64,000 nucleotides of DNA from Cylindrobasidium torrendii FP15055 ss-10 (GCA_000934385.1 KN880436.1:186001-250000); one strand, 5' to 3'. Shown: positions 24,892-35,653, counted from the stretch's first letter. Notes: generated by a model not told the origin, from the letters alone. A program made the numbers and translations.

Positions 24892-25945
24892 ATGGGAAAG
24901 AGCAAGAATAATCTTAAAGCAGCATTGCAGTCGCAACAATCTCGCCAGAAAAACAAAGACCAGGCTACTCGAGTCGAAAAAATCATCGAGGCCCAAGCGA
25001 AGGCGAAGAAGCTCTCCCAGTCACAGGGAAAGGCAAAGGGGCGAAAGCAGCAGCAACCGCGGCTGGTGGTCCCATTTTCTGCAACAGACACCATTTTACT
25101 GGTTGGAGAGGGAAACTTCTCATTCACGCGCGCACTTGTTTTCGATCCTCCCACACCTGAATTGGCCCATCTACCACCGGGCAATGTCACTGCGACAGCG
25201 TACGACAGCGAAGAAGAGTGCTATTCAAAATACCCAGAGTCCCAAGAGATTGTATCCTCTTTGAGAGAGCGAGGCGTGCACGTTCTCTTCGATGTGGACG
25301 CAACAAAGTTGGAAATAACACCAGGCATAAAAGGACGACAGTGGGACAAACTTGTCTGGAACTTCCCTCATGCCGGTGCGTTATCTAGTTCCACCTATTT
25401 CCTTCCCTCATATCGTCTACAGGCAAAGGCATAACCGACCAGGATCGTAACATTCTCTCTAACCAAATGCTCATCCTGGATTTCTTCCGGAGCGCTGAGA
25501 ATATGCTCAAACGCGGACCCAGGCCGAGTATTCAATCAGCTAAAAAGCGCAAGACCGAGGACGACGATCAAGACGAAGACGAAGCACCTGCAACAGCAGA
25601 AGCGAAGGCTACTAGAGGATCGATACTACTCACGTTGAGAAATGTACCACCATACACGCTCTGGTCGGTCTTCGCACTCGTATAGGAATTCTTCATTTAC
25701 AGTCGTGTAGGAATGTCCCCAAGCTGGCGAAACATCCTCCGACGCCAGCATCAGGTAAACCGCCGAATCCGCCTTACATGGTGGTGCGCTCGTTCGAGTT
25801 CCACCGAAGTGCATGGAAAGGATACGAGCACCGAATGACAAAGGGAGAGCGTGCACAAGGGCAGGGAAAGACTGGTGAGGGAGGCGAAGATAGGACGTGG
25901 GAATTCTGCTGGAATGGGGGCCCACCACCACGACCAGGACGCTGA
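24892..25945 (+). CDS. BMT5: 25S rRNA m3U methyltransferase, BMT5-like
   Basis: Rossmann-like rRNA methyltransferase of the Bmt5 (DUF2431) family; the yeast enzyme makes m3U at 25S position 2634 in the nucleolus. A Lys/Gln-rich basic N-terminus of about 60 residues precedes motif I (DTILLVGEGNFSFTRAL), followed by VTATAYDSEEECYSKYPE and DKLVWNFPHAGKGITDQDRN. The last is rejoined across an intron with donor GTGCGT after base 25376 or so. A lysine/acidic insert (KKRKTEDDDQDEDE) and GSILLTLRNVPPYTLW follow. A second intron ending CGTGTAG leads to NVPKLAKHPP and RSFEFHRSAWKGYEHRMT. Stop at 25945. The insert and the PPxPGR end are unstructured. Divergent from HAT2. Confidence 0.92.
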
Positions 25946-26047
25946 CAATATGCACGATTTTGTATTTCTTTGTATTCCACCCGATATATAATTTAAGCCG
26001 ATAAAGAGGGATGCAGCGAGATGATGCGGCCTGAGGCCTGCTGGGAA

Positions 26048-26351
26048 TCACAAGAAGATGAGCCTTGCGAGCTCGAAGACAACTGCCCATGCATTAGATG
26101 AAAGACTGAGACGAAAACGGAAGGCGCACCTCCGCCAATAACCACAAATACAATTAGTCCTAGAGCCCAGAGGCCAACAGGTGCGCGCTGTAATGCCTTT
26201 TCTTGGCGTGAAAGGTGTGTAGGTTTCTTTCCAGCGCGCGCATCCTTCGCGAACTTTTCGTTTTTCTGGCGGAGCTCAAATGCTGTAGGCTGGCAGGGAG
26301 ACAAATAATTAGATGGTTGCTTTGTATGTTATTGCAGAGTCAACGCACCAT
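26048..26351 (-). CDS. YSY6: RAMP4/SERP1-type ER translocon protein
   Basis: Short tail-anchored protein of the Sec61 translocon, family RAMP4/Ysy6. Three exons are inferred: 26351-26349 (the ATG alone, donor GTGCGT), 26289-26130, and 26082-26048. Together they give 65 aa starting MPTAFELRQKNEKFAKD, with a basic cytosolic part (GKKPTHLSRQEKALQR) and one C-terminal membrane helix (VGLWALGLIVFVVIGGG, then VVFELARLIFL). Length and layout match the family. Without splicing, the middle exon would read on into a false 103-aa product whose tail is polar. A first exon of exactly one codon is unusual but the acceptor CTGCCAG and the family alignment support it. Convergent with BMT5. Confidence 0.88.
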
Positions 26352-26490
26352 GCTTGGTGGTGGGATGGAGACAAAAGTGAGTTGAACGTGGAGGCGCACG
26401 CGACGACGTGTAGATTCAGCACCGGTCCGTGCTGCCGAAGCATAATTCGCCCGTCACGATGCGTGACCTGTCACCCTCTTTCCTTCACCA

Positions 26491-27336
26491 ATGTTTTTCG
26501 GACGTGCAGGACGCGCAGTACGGCGATGCACACGCGTCTCGACAAGTCGCGGGTATGCCATTCAGCTGCACGTAGAACGGCCCGTGCCCGGCCTCACTCA
26601 ATCACGGCGGTTCCCCGAAAAGAAGGCTTTCCAGTATAACTGGTATACACGGATTATCACTGAAAGCGCGGAGGCGCCTGTTATCATTCTCTCGCGCTCT
26701 GGATTCACCGCGGAACGCCTGAAAAAGCTACGCTTGGACATGCTCCTCGCGTCCGAGAAGGTTGAACCCCCGGTCAAGGATGGTGACCGTCTTCCGCCTC
26801 CGACCCTCACTATCATCAACGGCGGAATTTTCGGAGCTGCACTGCGGGACCAAGCTGGGCTGGACAAAAACCTGTTGGAGAAAGTAGTGGAAGGTGCTGG
26901 TGGCGAATACGCCGTTCTTACGCTTCCGGCGTTGCATCCTCCATACCTTGCTGCAGTACTGCGCGCAGTAGAACGCAGTGTACCGAAACGGCCAGAGCCC
27001 ACACCAGCGGAAAAGGCAGCGAAGGAGGCCGCGGCCAAAGCGGATCCCTCGACACCCGGACGCAGAGCGAAGTCTGTGAAGATGCCGCCGACCCCCGACA
27101 TGCGCGTTCTCGGCGCGCTAATTGAAGGCAGAGTTCATATGGCGCAGGCTCTGCCGGACATTAGCAAGCTCCCGACACTGCAAACCTTACGGGCGCAAAT
27201 TGTGGGTGTTCTGAGCGCGCCGTCGACACAGATTGCGGGAGTGCTCAGTCAGGCAAGCGGAGGGATGTTGGCCCGGACGTTGGAGGGATTCAAGAAGAGC
27301 TTGGAGGATGAACAGTCGCCACCGTCAGAACCTTAG
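26491..27336 (+). CDS. MRPL11: mitochondrial ribosomal protein uL10m
   Basis: Single-exon 281-aa protein of the large mitoribosomal subunit stalk base. An Arg-rich N-terminus (MFFGRAGRAVRRCTRVSTSRGYA) looks like a matrix-targeting presequence. The family region begins EKKAFQYNWYTRII and includes a variable Ala/Lys-rich linker (PAEKAAKEAAAKADPS). It ends with the diagnostic SAPSTQIAGVLSQASGGMLARTL segment, split here only for quoting, followed by an acidic tail. ATG at 26491 is the first in frame and gives the presequence. No intron, which is rare among the neighbours. About 140 bases from the RAMP4 start, so the two share a divergent promoter. Confidence 0.9.
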   Translation: MFFGRAGRAVRRCTRVSTSRGYAIQLHVERPVPGLTQSRRFPEKKAFQYNWYTRIITESAEAPVIILSRSGFTAERLKKLRLDMLLASEKVEPPVKDGDRLPPPTLTIINGGIFGAALRDQAGLDKNLLEKVVEGAGGEYAVLTLPALHPPYLAAVLRAVERSVPKRPEPTPAEKAAKEAAAKADPSTPGRRAKSVKMPPTPDMRVLGALIEGRVHMAQALPDISKLPTLQTLRAQIVGVLSAPSTQIAGVLSQASGGMLARTLEGFKKSLEDEQSPPSEP

Positions 27337-28026
27337 GTGCGTTCCCAGATTGACTTGCCCTTGCGCGCACTAAGCATTGTTGTCAGACCCATTATTCTCA
27401 GTACACTACTTGTTAATCACACTCCCTGTCCAATCCCATGGTGTTGGACAGACGCCAGGCGGCTTTACGATGCTTGAATGGCTTTTCGTCGCCCGAACAT
27501 ACTTCGTCTTGCTGCTAACCGTGAACAGAGACAAATTCCAGGATGTGTGTAATTCATGCGATGGTGTTGAGCCCCGTCCTTGTAGACTAAGTTCTGGGGA
27601 TGCTTGTTTGAAAAGTTCACCGTCTTCCAATGCCATGCCAACTTGGGCGCTAGTACTTCATCAATACTATCCCTTTTCTTATGGCCATTTCCCCCCGTTC
27701 TGTCGCTGGAAGTGCAATAGGTAGATGATCATATTAAGCCCAATTAGAGTACGCGGTCGTGACCGTGCGGTCCAAGTGCGGTCTGTGCAGCCGCCAGCGC
27801 CATCGAATCTCATTTCGGCAGGCTTCGGCAAGATACTTCGAAGGAATGGGCACATGTGAATTGTCTGTGCTTTCATCTAAGCATGAACTACTTGTTGAAC
27901 AGGTTTGCTGAAAGAGTGCTGGAAATTGCCAACTCACCCGATGGCATAGAGGTAACAGGATCTGCATACCATACGTTGGCTGGTCTATTGAATTTCTGTG
28001 CCCAGCCATCTTACGCACGCTCTGGG
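27337..28026. other. intergenic, upstream of F-box gene
   Basis: Open frames here (27377-27724 and the upstream extension of the F-box frame to 27856, which starts at GTG) do not look coding. No TATA box or repeat noticed. Confidence 0.4.
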
Positions 28027-29439
28027 ATGTCGACTATGTCTCAAGCGCCAACGACCAATCCACTCGTATTAACGTTACCGACCGAACTACTCTTGGAAAT
28101 ATTCTCCCTCACATTGATGTATACGCCCACCAACTTCAGAGAAACCCGCACCACTGCGCCGTGGAACATCGGCGCGGCTTGCCATCGCTGGCGAAATGTC
28201 GTGTTGGCCAGCCCAGAGCTGTGGGGATACATCAGCTTGGAAGAGTCCATTCACCGCAATCTATCGCGTGCTGAATATCGTTTACTCAACGAAATGTTGA
28301 ATAGAGCCACAGGCGGTCGCAAAACCATCCAGTACTCTGGAAGACACCCCATGGCCTTTTGCCGCCATTTGCTTCGGCATGGTGTAGATCTCACGTCCTT
28401 GCTGGTCAAGTTGGAGCTGGACGCAGACTACAGGCAAATTTATCGGCGGAAAGGAGCTGTTCAGACTTTGGCAGCGTCTGTGCTCCCATGCCTAGAGATA
28501 TTCACACTCGTCGCTGAAGGCATGCCGCGAATGGTCGGTTTTGACAGTACTTTCGTGTGGCCCAGTGCCCCGCCTTATTCTAGCGACGATGGGATCTTTT
28601 TTCTACAAGCGCCTGTTCTTCGAGAACTCCATCTTCACGGGGTGTCCTTGGGGGGTTTCCCGGCGCGATTGGAACCTATTCGACGCATCTCGTTCGACTT
28701 TGTGCAAGAAATCGATCTCAACGTATTCCTGAAATCAGGATTTGAAGAGGCCTCAATTGTATCTTACTCCCCGATGTTACCAGAACCCATTGAGCCTGCG
28801 CCAGTGCCCACTTTAGACGCCCTACTTAAGCTGTCACTTCACAGCCACGAGGATAGTTGTGGCATCGAGCGCTTCCACGCTCCCAATCTGCGCGCACTCC
28901 ATGTCCACGAATGTCGGCCAGCCAAAATGCCTTGGGACCACCTCAGCAATTTCGTCCCATACAGCCCACTCCTCGAGACACTTAATCTCGACGCCAACGC
29001 CGGCACCGTACATTGCATCATTGGACTACTTCAACACTGTCCGCGTCTCAAGACGTTTTCCTTCGCCGTTGATCGACCTTCATACACTAGCGAACGCGAT
29101 TATCTCGACTGGATATGGGACGCTCTGACATTGAATGCAAGGCATTCCGATTTGGTCCCGGCGCTGGAGCGGCTGTACGTCCAGGACGAGACCTACCGTG
29201 AGCCCTCGACTCCCGACTGGATGTGCATGTTGGAAAGGGATTCACTGGTGCACATGATTAGCTCTCGGAAGGACACTTTGAAAAGGCTTGTCCTACGCGC
29301 ACCATATGCCATGTTCAAGACGCGAAAATGGGACGAAGTTGTACAGGAAATAGAGGCTGTTGGAGTCGAAAGTGGGTTTGAATTCGAACACTACTGGGGC
29401 TATCGCCATGCATTATGTGAGGACGGTGAGGCCTTCTGA
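28027..29439 (+). CDS. F-box/LRR-like protein, single exon
   Basis: 470-aa F-box-like protein. F-box near the N-terminus (VLTLPTELLLEIFSLTLMY, then IGAACHRWRNVVLASPELWGYI) with the characteristic LPxELLxEIF and WxxVxxxxPxLW spacing. The remainder shows leucine-rich repeats such as APVLRELHLHGVSLGGFP, APNLRALHVHEC and LLETLNLDANAG. Probable substrate adaptor of an SCF ubiquitin ligase; target unknown. The frame is open further upstream without an ATG close by. I take ATG 28027 because the F-box begins 15 residues later (28036 is equally possible). No intron, which in basidiomycetes is common for recently expanded F-box copies. A different family member from the ones at 12283 and 63639. Confidence 0.85.
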   Translation: MSTMSQAPTTNPLVLTLPTELLLEIFSLTLMYTPTNFRETRTTAPWNIGAACHRWRNVVLASPELWGYISLEESIHRNLSRAEYRLLNEMLNRATGGRKTIQYSGRHPMAFCRHLLRHGVDLTSLLVKLELDADYRQIYRRKGAVQTLAASVLPCLEIFTLVAEGMPRMVGFDSTFVWPSAPPYSSDDGIFFLQAPVLRELHLHGVSLGGFPARLEPIRRISFDFVQEIDLNVFLKSGFEEASIVSYSPMLPEPIEPAPVPTLDALLKLSLHSHEDSCGIERFHAPNLRALHVHECRPAKMPWDHLSNFVPYSPLLETLNLDANAGTVHCIIGLLQHCPRLKTFSFAVDRPSYTSERDYLDWIWDALTLNARHSDLVPALERLYVQDETYREPSTPDWMCMLERDSLVHMISSRKDTLKRLVLRAPYAMFKTRKWDEVVQEIEAVGVESGFEFEHYWGYRHALCEDGEAF

Positions 29440-30053
29440 TGCGGACTGCCCATGTACTTGGATCTATATTATAAAAGGAACAATGTCTGTAGATTAGACA
29501 GTGAAGACAAAACAAAAGACCATCTCCGTTTATTTGGAACACGTAGTTATCTTGGTCAAGTGGTTCAAACTCGGACTTACAGTGAAATGGCACAGAGGTT
29601 TGATAAGTTGTGTAACACCGCTGCAACTGTGGAAAACCATTGCCACATTCTTCCGGTGCATATGCATGAGCACTTGAAATCACTCCTACATACAAAGACA
29701 ATGATTGTCTGAACGATTCGATGCCCGAAGCAGAGTGTATGTATAGATGTCGTAGCAAGTTGGCAGTTGCTGGTTTCTTGATTGAATTTCTTTCGTGCAG
29801 TCTGAGGGCCATCACAAACTCTCAGAGTGCATATACTCTCTGCCCTCCAACATTGACCTGACGAATAGTTGACTGCAATTCCTAGGTGTTGTCATGGATG
29901 TGACGCGCCAGTACGCAAAAGGGATGCATAATTTTTGACAACAGGCACGGGATGGTTTACTGGCTTGAGTGCATTCCTGACGGAGTAAATATGATGGGCG
30001 AGCAGTGGGGGTCTATACGGAAACAAATGGGGCTGGCATTGAGATAATGGGTG
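29440..30053. other. convergent intergenic region, nothing recognised
   Basis: Lies between the 3' ends of the F-box gene (+) and ATP synthase subunit e (-). Open frames on both strands lack protein features. Confidence 0.4.
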
Positions 30054-30436
30054 TTATGTTGCCTTTTCCCAATGCGCAACGAGCTTCTCCAAGTCGAACC
30101 GCGGGTCCTCGGGGTCGGTGACGACTGCGTGGGATGAGCTGGGGAGCGGAAGTGATAGTAAATAACGACTTACGTCCGTCGTCCACCTTGGAGGACTCCT
30201 GCTTCTTCTTCCACGCCTCCTTCGCCTCCGCGATTAAGTGTTCACGGTGCTTCTCCTGGTGCTCGGTTTTGTGTGCAGCGTGTGCGGCACGTAAAGAACG
30301 ACGGTGGTACCAGCCATAGGCGACGCCTGAGAGGAGGGCCGAGTATCGGATGACCTGGAAAGTAATGGTCATGTCAGCGTCAGCGTTTGACGATAGCATT
30401 TTGCAAACGCACATTGAGAGTTGGTGCCGAGACCAT
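30054..30436 (-). CDS. TIM11: ATP synthase subunit e, mitochondrial
   Basis: Small membrane subunit of F1Fo ATP synthase that supports dimer formation and cristae shape. Exons 30436-30413, 30354-30174 and 30124-30054 give 91 aa: MVSAPTLN, then VIRYSALLSGVAYGWYHRRSL, a membrane helix with the GxxxG-like spacing of the family, and a charged helix (HAAHKTEHQEKHREHLIAEAK). The end is DPEDPRFDLEKLVAHWEKAT. The first intron (GTGCGT...TTCCAG) and second (GTAAGT...ACGCAG) are canonical. Reading through either gives false longer frames. Length matches fungal subunit e. Divergent from the first NAT gene by 240 bp. Confidence 0.92.
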
Positions 30437-30676
30437 CGTAGACGCCTCGTTATACCAGGCAAGCCTGAGACTTTGAGTAGAGGTTAGATAAGAGTAGAGA
30501 GGCAGGCGGTAGCGGCGCACAGAAATGTGGGATGTGGAGGTGCGAAGGCGGGAAACTCTGCCGAAGTCCGGAATGTCCCGTCAAACGAGATCGGTCCATC
30601 AAAGCGGCTCGGCTGCACGGCCACCTGATTCATCAAAACGATCGCTGAAGATTGAACCTTCTTGCCTTCATCCAGC

Positions 30677-31904
30677 ATGTGGCCGACGAGTGGCAAACTC
30701 AGAGACGATGTTCGCATCAAGAAAAGACAGTCAGAGTATACCCCCGAGCAAGTCTCCCGATGGCTAGAGGAGATCGAGTTTCCAGAAGTCTACTCAGCGC
30801 AGGATATCGCTGCCGGGCTGTTTCCAACCACATTTGACAACATGAAAATGATCAACAGGTTACACATCGTCAAATATCCGTACGAAAACACGGAAATGCA
30901 CTAGTACGGACTTCCCCTTCTCCCTGGATTAGTTTGACAATGCTTGACAAAGCACAGCCGACCATGACATGACCATCACGTTCGACGCACTCTATAGGCG
31001 CATCGTTGGAAATGGCAAAGGCTCGTACTGTTTTGGCATGAACCTCTTCTTTCGGGAAGCTCTTATTGGTCTTGGATATCGGTGTGTCGTCTGCCATCAT
31101 CGCATTTTCCGCGTTTGTCCTAACCAGACTCTGTCACTAGCGTATATTCCGGCGCTGCACGTATAAACGAAGCAGAGAGACCTGGGATTGACCCAGAGAA
31201 GTACACGTCCTTCGTACACATGGTTCTCTTTGTTCAGCCAGGCGAAGACACCAAGACCTACATCATGGATGTCGGATGTGGGGGCAGTGGTCCATCGCAG
31301 CCTATCCTTCTCTCTGCTAACCCAGCCAACGTAACTATGGGTGTATCGCCCACTGAGCATCACCGTCTTGTTCTAACGAATGCACACAGCGGAAACTCAA
31401 GCATTCAAGGTATGCATGTGCTACTATTCCACGCCCTCAATGCCCTATTTGAATCCCTTAGATCCCCACTATGCGCCAGATTGGGCGCTGTTGGTTCAAC
31501 ACTCCGGCAAACCTGAGGCCATAGTCTATGCGTTCACCGAGGCCGAGTTCTTTGCCGAAGACTACGACGCTGCCAACTTTGTCGTGTCCAAACGCCCAAG
31601 TGCTGGCAGCCTCTTTTGGGAAAACGTCGTTGTCTCGAGGCATTTCTGGCTAACCAGAGAAGAGGCAGAAGAACTTGGAGGTGGGAAGGAGGATATGGAT
31701 AGCCCAGCAACACGTTATATTGGCCGCATAGGTTTGAAGGGAGACACGGTACGGCGGCATGTAGGGACAGGGAGTGAGGTGCTTGCGCAGTTCGAGACCG
31801 AGAAAGAGCGCGGAAAAGCCTTAAGAACTATCTGCAATCTATTCATCGGAGAAGAAGATCTTCATCACATCCAAGGTCGTACTGCTGCTCTGACCTTTGA
31901 TTAA
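30677..31904 (+). CDS. arylamine N-acetyltransferase-like, copy 1
   Basis: NAT family enzyme that moves acetyl (or in some fungi malonyl) groups from CoA to arylamines by a Cys-His-Asp triad. Starts MWPTSGKLRDDVRIKKRQS. Introns follow ENTEMHY (GTACGG, acceptor ACAAAG), GLGYR (GTGTGT...CACTAG) and NSSIQ (GTATGC...CTTAG). Triad candidates are Cys in KGSYCFGMNLFF, His in SFVHMVLFV and Asp in TYIMDVGCGG. The usual RGGxCxExN around the Cys is altered here (KGSYCFGMN, losing the Glu). A C-terminal domain follows with PATRYIGRIGLKG. The frame is intact. Tandem duplicate of the gene at 32596, with which it shares intron positions. Likely cytosolic xenobiotic (for example benzoxazolinone-type) detoxification, which is inference. 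Confidence 0.9.
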
Positions 31905-32190
31905 CCGACAGTTCGACATCACTAGACTATCCACGTACTTGGTATCAATATTACAAGGACAATATGAAGCTCATGCACATTGAAGGTGACTCATCATGGA
32001 AAACTCATAGGCCAACTAGTACTCGTGCGCTGGATCCGGACAAGTGCGGACACATACAAGTCCCAACAGGCCTCTGCAGCGGTGAACGTTCCCAGACCCT
32101 CACGAGGTCAGAAAATTTCTTTGCGAGGAGAAATCTAACTGGATCATATTTGAGCTGCATGGGATTTCTCTCTTTCCAATCAAGGCTGGA

Positions 32191-32265
32191 GGCATAATCA
32201 TCAAAGGCATAATCATCAAAGGCATAATCATCAAAGGCATAATCATCAAAGGCATAATCATCAAC
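32191..32265. repeat. 15-bp minisatellite, 5 copies
   Basis: Unit GGCATAATCATCAAA repeated five times head to tail with no length change. The last copy ends AAC instead of AAA. Because the unit is a multiple of three, the minus strand stays open and reads DDYAF repeatedly. Located between the two NAT genes. Confidence 0.95.
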
Positions 32266-32534
32266 GCGCCTGTATCTCAGTGCGATCCCGTGATCGCGAC
32301 GCAGATCAGAAAGTTGCTTTGCCTTGCCATATCCGCCTTGTAGTTCCAGAGCACGACAGAGTCCAGCCATCCGTCCGGTGTATTTCGTCACCAGCAAGCT
32401 CCGGACGAATTCATTCACTACTTGACTCGAAAAGTGGGAGTCAGACGGGTGTAGGTCGCCTGTATAGGTCGCCAAGGGACTGCGATGGCCAAGAATCAAT
32501 AAATCAAGACGGTTCTGGCGGAACGGCCGTCTGC

Positions 32535-32540
32535 TATAAA
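32535..32540 (+). promoter_or_regulatory. TATA box of NAT copy 2
   Basis: TATAAA 61 bases before the ATG at 32596, a plausible distance for transcription start about 30 bases downstream. Copy 1 has no equivalent. Confidence 0.5.
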
Positions 32541-32595
32541 GTGTACCATATCGCAATGATCGCATTCACTGACACTTTCTTTCTCTCCATCTAAC

Positions 32596-33824
32596 ATGTG
32601 GCCTACAAGCGGTAAACTCAGAGACGATGTTCGTATCAAGAAGCGCCAGTCAGCGTACACCTCAGAGCAAATTGCTCAGTGGCTCAAAGCAATCGACTAT
32701 CCAAAGGTCTACTCAGCGGAAGACATCGTCACTGGAACGTTCCCAACCACTCTCGACAACATCAAGATAATGCAGAGGCTGCATATGGTCAAGTTCCCTT
32801 ATGAGAACACCGAAATGCACTAGTAGGCCAATCCACCTTTTGCTCCTCCCTTTGTCTAACCTACTATGCCCGTAGTTCGGCTGGCCATGACATGACCATC
32901 ACCTTCGACGCGCTGTACAATCGCCTCGTTGAGAATGGCAAGGGCTCGTACTGTTTTGGCATGAACCTCTTCTTCCGCGAAGCCCTCGTTGGTCTTGGGT
33001 ACCGGTAAGTTGTCACCTTCCGCCTCATCTTCATCTGTTCCGTGCTGACGCTCAAGAATCCAGCGTGTACTCTGGCGCTGCCCGTGTCAACGCTGGGGAG
33101 CGTCCAGATGTTCCTGTCAATTACACCTCTATCGTCCATATGGTACTCTTCGTCCAGCCGGGTGACGACACAACGACCTATGTCGTTGATGTCGGGTTTG
33201 GCGGCGTAGGACCGTCTCTGCCAATTCTCCTTTCCTCAGATCCATCCAATGTGGTCATGGGTGTATCCCCCACCGAACACCATCGTGTCGTCCTGATCAA
33301 TGCCCACGAGGACTCGAGCATCGAAGGTATGCAAGTCGTACCCAAACGCATTGACACCTTCCCTCATCTTCTTGCCAAAAGACCCTGGCTATACGCCAGA
33401 TTGGGCTCTTCAATTCCAGCACCCTGGAAAGCCTTGGACGATTGTTTACACGTTCACCGAGTTGGAATTCTTCGCGGAGGACTACGATGCAGCCAACTTT
33501 GTCGTGGCCCATCGCGCGAATCCCGGAAATATCTTTTGGGAGAACATCATCTGCCTCAAGCATTTCTGGCTGACCAAAGAAGAGGCGGAGAAGCTTGGAG
33601 GAGGCAAAGAAGACATGGATAGCCCGGCGACACGCTACATTGGGCGGATAGGCATGAAAGGCAGTCTAGTGCGACGACATGTTGGAGCGGAAAGTGAGGT
33701 GGTCGCGCAGACGAAGACCGAAAAGGAGCGCCGTGAAGTTCTGGAGACAATTTGCAAATTACTCGTCGAAGAGGAAGACCTGAAGCACATTATAGGTCGT
33801 TTACCTGCTCTTCCCCTTGAGTAG
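32596..33824 (+). CDS. arylamine N-acetyltransferase-like, copy 2
   Basis: Paralogue of the NAT at 30677. Same start (MWPTSGKLRDDVRIKKRQS), same intron positions (after ENTEMHY with acceptor CCCGTAG, after GLGYR, and after SSIE with GTATGC). Triad candidates: Cys in KGSYCFGMN, His in SIVHMVLFV, Asp in YVVDVGFGG (copy 1 has Cys for this Phe). The C-terminal part ends HIIGRLPALPLE. The modified active-site surround is shared by both copies, so it predates the duplication. A frame shift seen in one long straight reading (to about 33622) is only read-through of the third intron. Intact and probably functional; acyl donor and substrate unknown. Confidence 0.9.
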
Positions 33825-33932
33825 AAACGATGCTCACCAGCAGTGAATACGAATGTTATACATGCAATAACTAGACATTATCGCACACAAGTTTTTGGCT
33901 CGAGGAGAAACATGGAAAATTTGAGGGCTATA

Positions 33933-35653
33933 TCATGTACGCCTTTCCACAACCCTCCTCATTGACCGCTCGTTGTTCAGCCACACCTGTTGCTTGTATG
34001 CATTGAAGCCTGATTTCGACCTCTTCCACCCAAGCCTGAGCAGATCATCGACTTCAGCTTGCACAAGCGCCTTCACGCGGGGGTCCAAGGTCGTTCCGTT
34101 CTTCCATTCCCCGGTGCGTAAAACCTTGAGCGCTTCGACCTCCCCAAGCATCATAGGGCGTGTTATCACAACCCTATCGTCGTCTAGATACTTGTACGCT
34201 TCACGGAATCGCGACGTCACAAGTATTGCGGCCTAGCTTGTGTCAGCACAATATGAAATACATAGACGCCAGAAGCAGCGTACATCACATTCAGTGGCGA
34301 GAAAGGCCACTGAACTCCCTTGCCACTTGTAATCTGTAGTAGTGGTCCTTTAAGTACACGTTTTGCTTCTTGCAATGAGAACGTAGAACGCACAACGGTC
34401 ATCAACGAAGGTAGGCAGCACAATATCCGAGTTATGAACAGCCTCGTAGAAGTCTGAGAAAACCAGATCTTGTGCGGTTCGAACGATACCGCCCGACGCG
34501 AGCTCTGGTGGCATTCGTAAAGAATTGAAGTCGCCACCGCCGATGAGATTTAACACAAACGGCTCGCCATCAAGGTCGTGGTCGGGCAAGTATGTAGCAT
34601 GGGGTTCGGACGGATTGGAGAAATCGACGGGACCTCGACGATAGCCCCAAGCGCTGGGATCATCTGAAGGACAGTGAGAATTCCGACAGCTAAGCCTGGG
34701 AAAGGATAGTCCACACCATTCAGAGATGCCACAAGGTCGTTAAAAAGGCCAGTGTAATCGCGCCTATCGAGGTCGAAGTTACCCTGGAGCATGACCTGGG
34801 ACAACTTCTTCCTATCAGGCTTGGGAACGTCGACAAAGAGGGGGAGAATTGGCACAACAATGTCGATGGGGACGTATGCGTAGCCAGCGTTTCGAAGTCT
34901 GATGTCTTTGGAATCAGCTTTCTCAATGAAGAGGCGTTGAAAGGCTTCGGCAACACTGTAAAAGATGAGGAGATGATGTTGGTAAAACTGAGTAGCAGAC
35001 GCACTGCTCAGTACTAGCAATGATTCTGAACGATCCTCGGGCGATCCAGTCAGTCATGTACGGCATCATGGATGTGTGCTTGATGTTGTGGATTTGGCAT
35101 ACGACGTCAAATTTGTTGTCTTGAGCGCGCATGTCCCATAATCGTAGGAGCGCTTCCGAGAAGTATGCGAGACTGGACAAAGATTAGTAGGATATTGGAC
35201 AGGATTGAGGGAGGCGCACTCGAATTCACAGGTGCCGAAGATAATCGTGTCAATCTCGCCGAGACTGACTTCGTCGACCAACTGCTCAGCGTCGTAGTAA
35301 GTTCCGCGGTACAACTCGAGGCGCTCTGCAATTTCTTGGAAGCCACGGCTGAAGGGTTCTGCACCGCCAGGGCGAAAGACGCGCAATGTTGAGGTGGCAG
35401 GTAGGATCGACTGGAGCGTCCAAGCTAAGGCAAGGTAGACATCGTAGTGATAAACAAAGGTTGAGGCGACGGCAATGTTGGATTGCGTGGTTACCGGGCC
35501 AAGCGGGGCGGGAGAGAGACGATACCGCATTGAACCTACATTTTCGTCGTGCAAAATGTAGATGATGCTGACGAGCGAGAGGGTGACGATGCTAACTCTC
35601 GCGAGGAGCAAACGCGCAAAGGATCCTTTGGAAAGTACACTGCAAACAGACAT
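33933..35653 (-). CDS. type II membrane protein, glycosyltransferase-like
   Basis: Begins MSVCSVLSKGSFARLLL with one membrane helix (about residues 12-32, VSIVTLSLVSIIYIL), so a Golgi/ER type II topology is likely. The luminal part has VASTFVYHYDVYLALAWTL, a mid region DVVCQIHNIKH, a catalytic-core-like stretch VLNLIGGGDFNSLRMPPEL and SDIVLPTFVDD, and after an intron SSVAFLATECDAAILVT. The N-terminal and C-terminal halves resemble a GT-B fold glycosyltransferase as seen in uncharacterised agaricomycete families, but I see no signature that names the donor sugar. Five introns or so, among them GTGTGG...CTTCAG and one ending CTACAG. The upstream GTG at 35683 is not used; ATG 35653 is. Gene sure, function tentative. 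Confidence 0.75.

Larger units (their letters stand above)
31905..32595. other. spacer between NAT copies with minisatellite
   Basis: Contains the 15-bp tandem array at 32191-32265 and the copy 2 promoter. A 186-codon minus frame (32005-32565) spans it; see the rejected list. Confidence 0.5.

Noticed and set aside
32005..32565. 186-codon minus-strand frame containing (DDYAF)5
   Set aside because: It exists because the 15-bp repeat preserves frame; it starts next to the NAT copy 2 TATA box, has no domain and no splice or promoter support.
33300..33622. Early stop or frame break in NAT copy 2
   Set aside because: Produced only by reading through the third intron; removing GTATGC to its AG restores the copy 1-like sequence.
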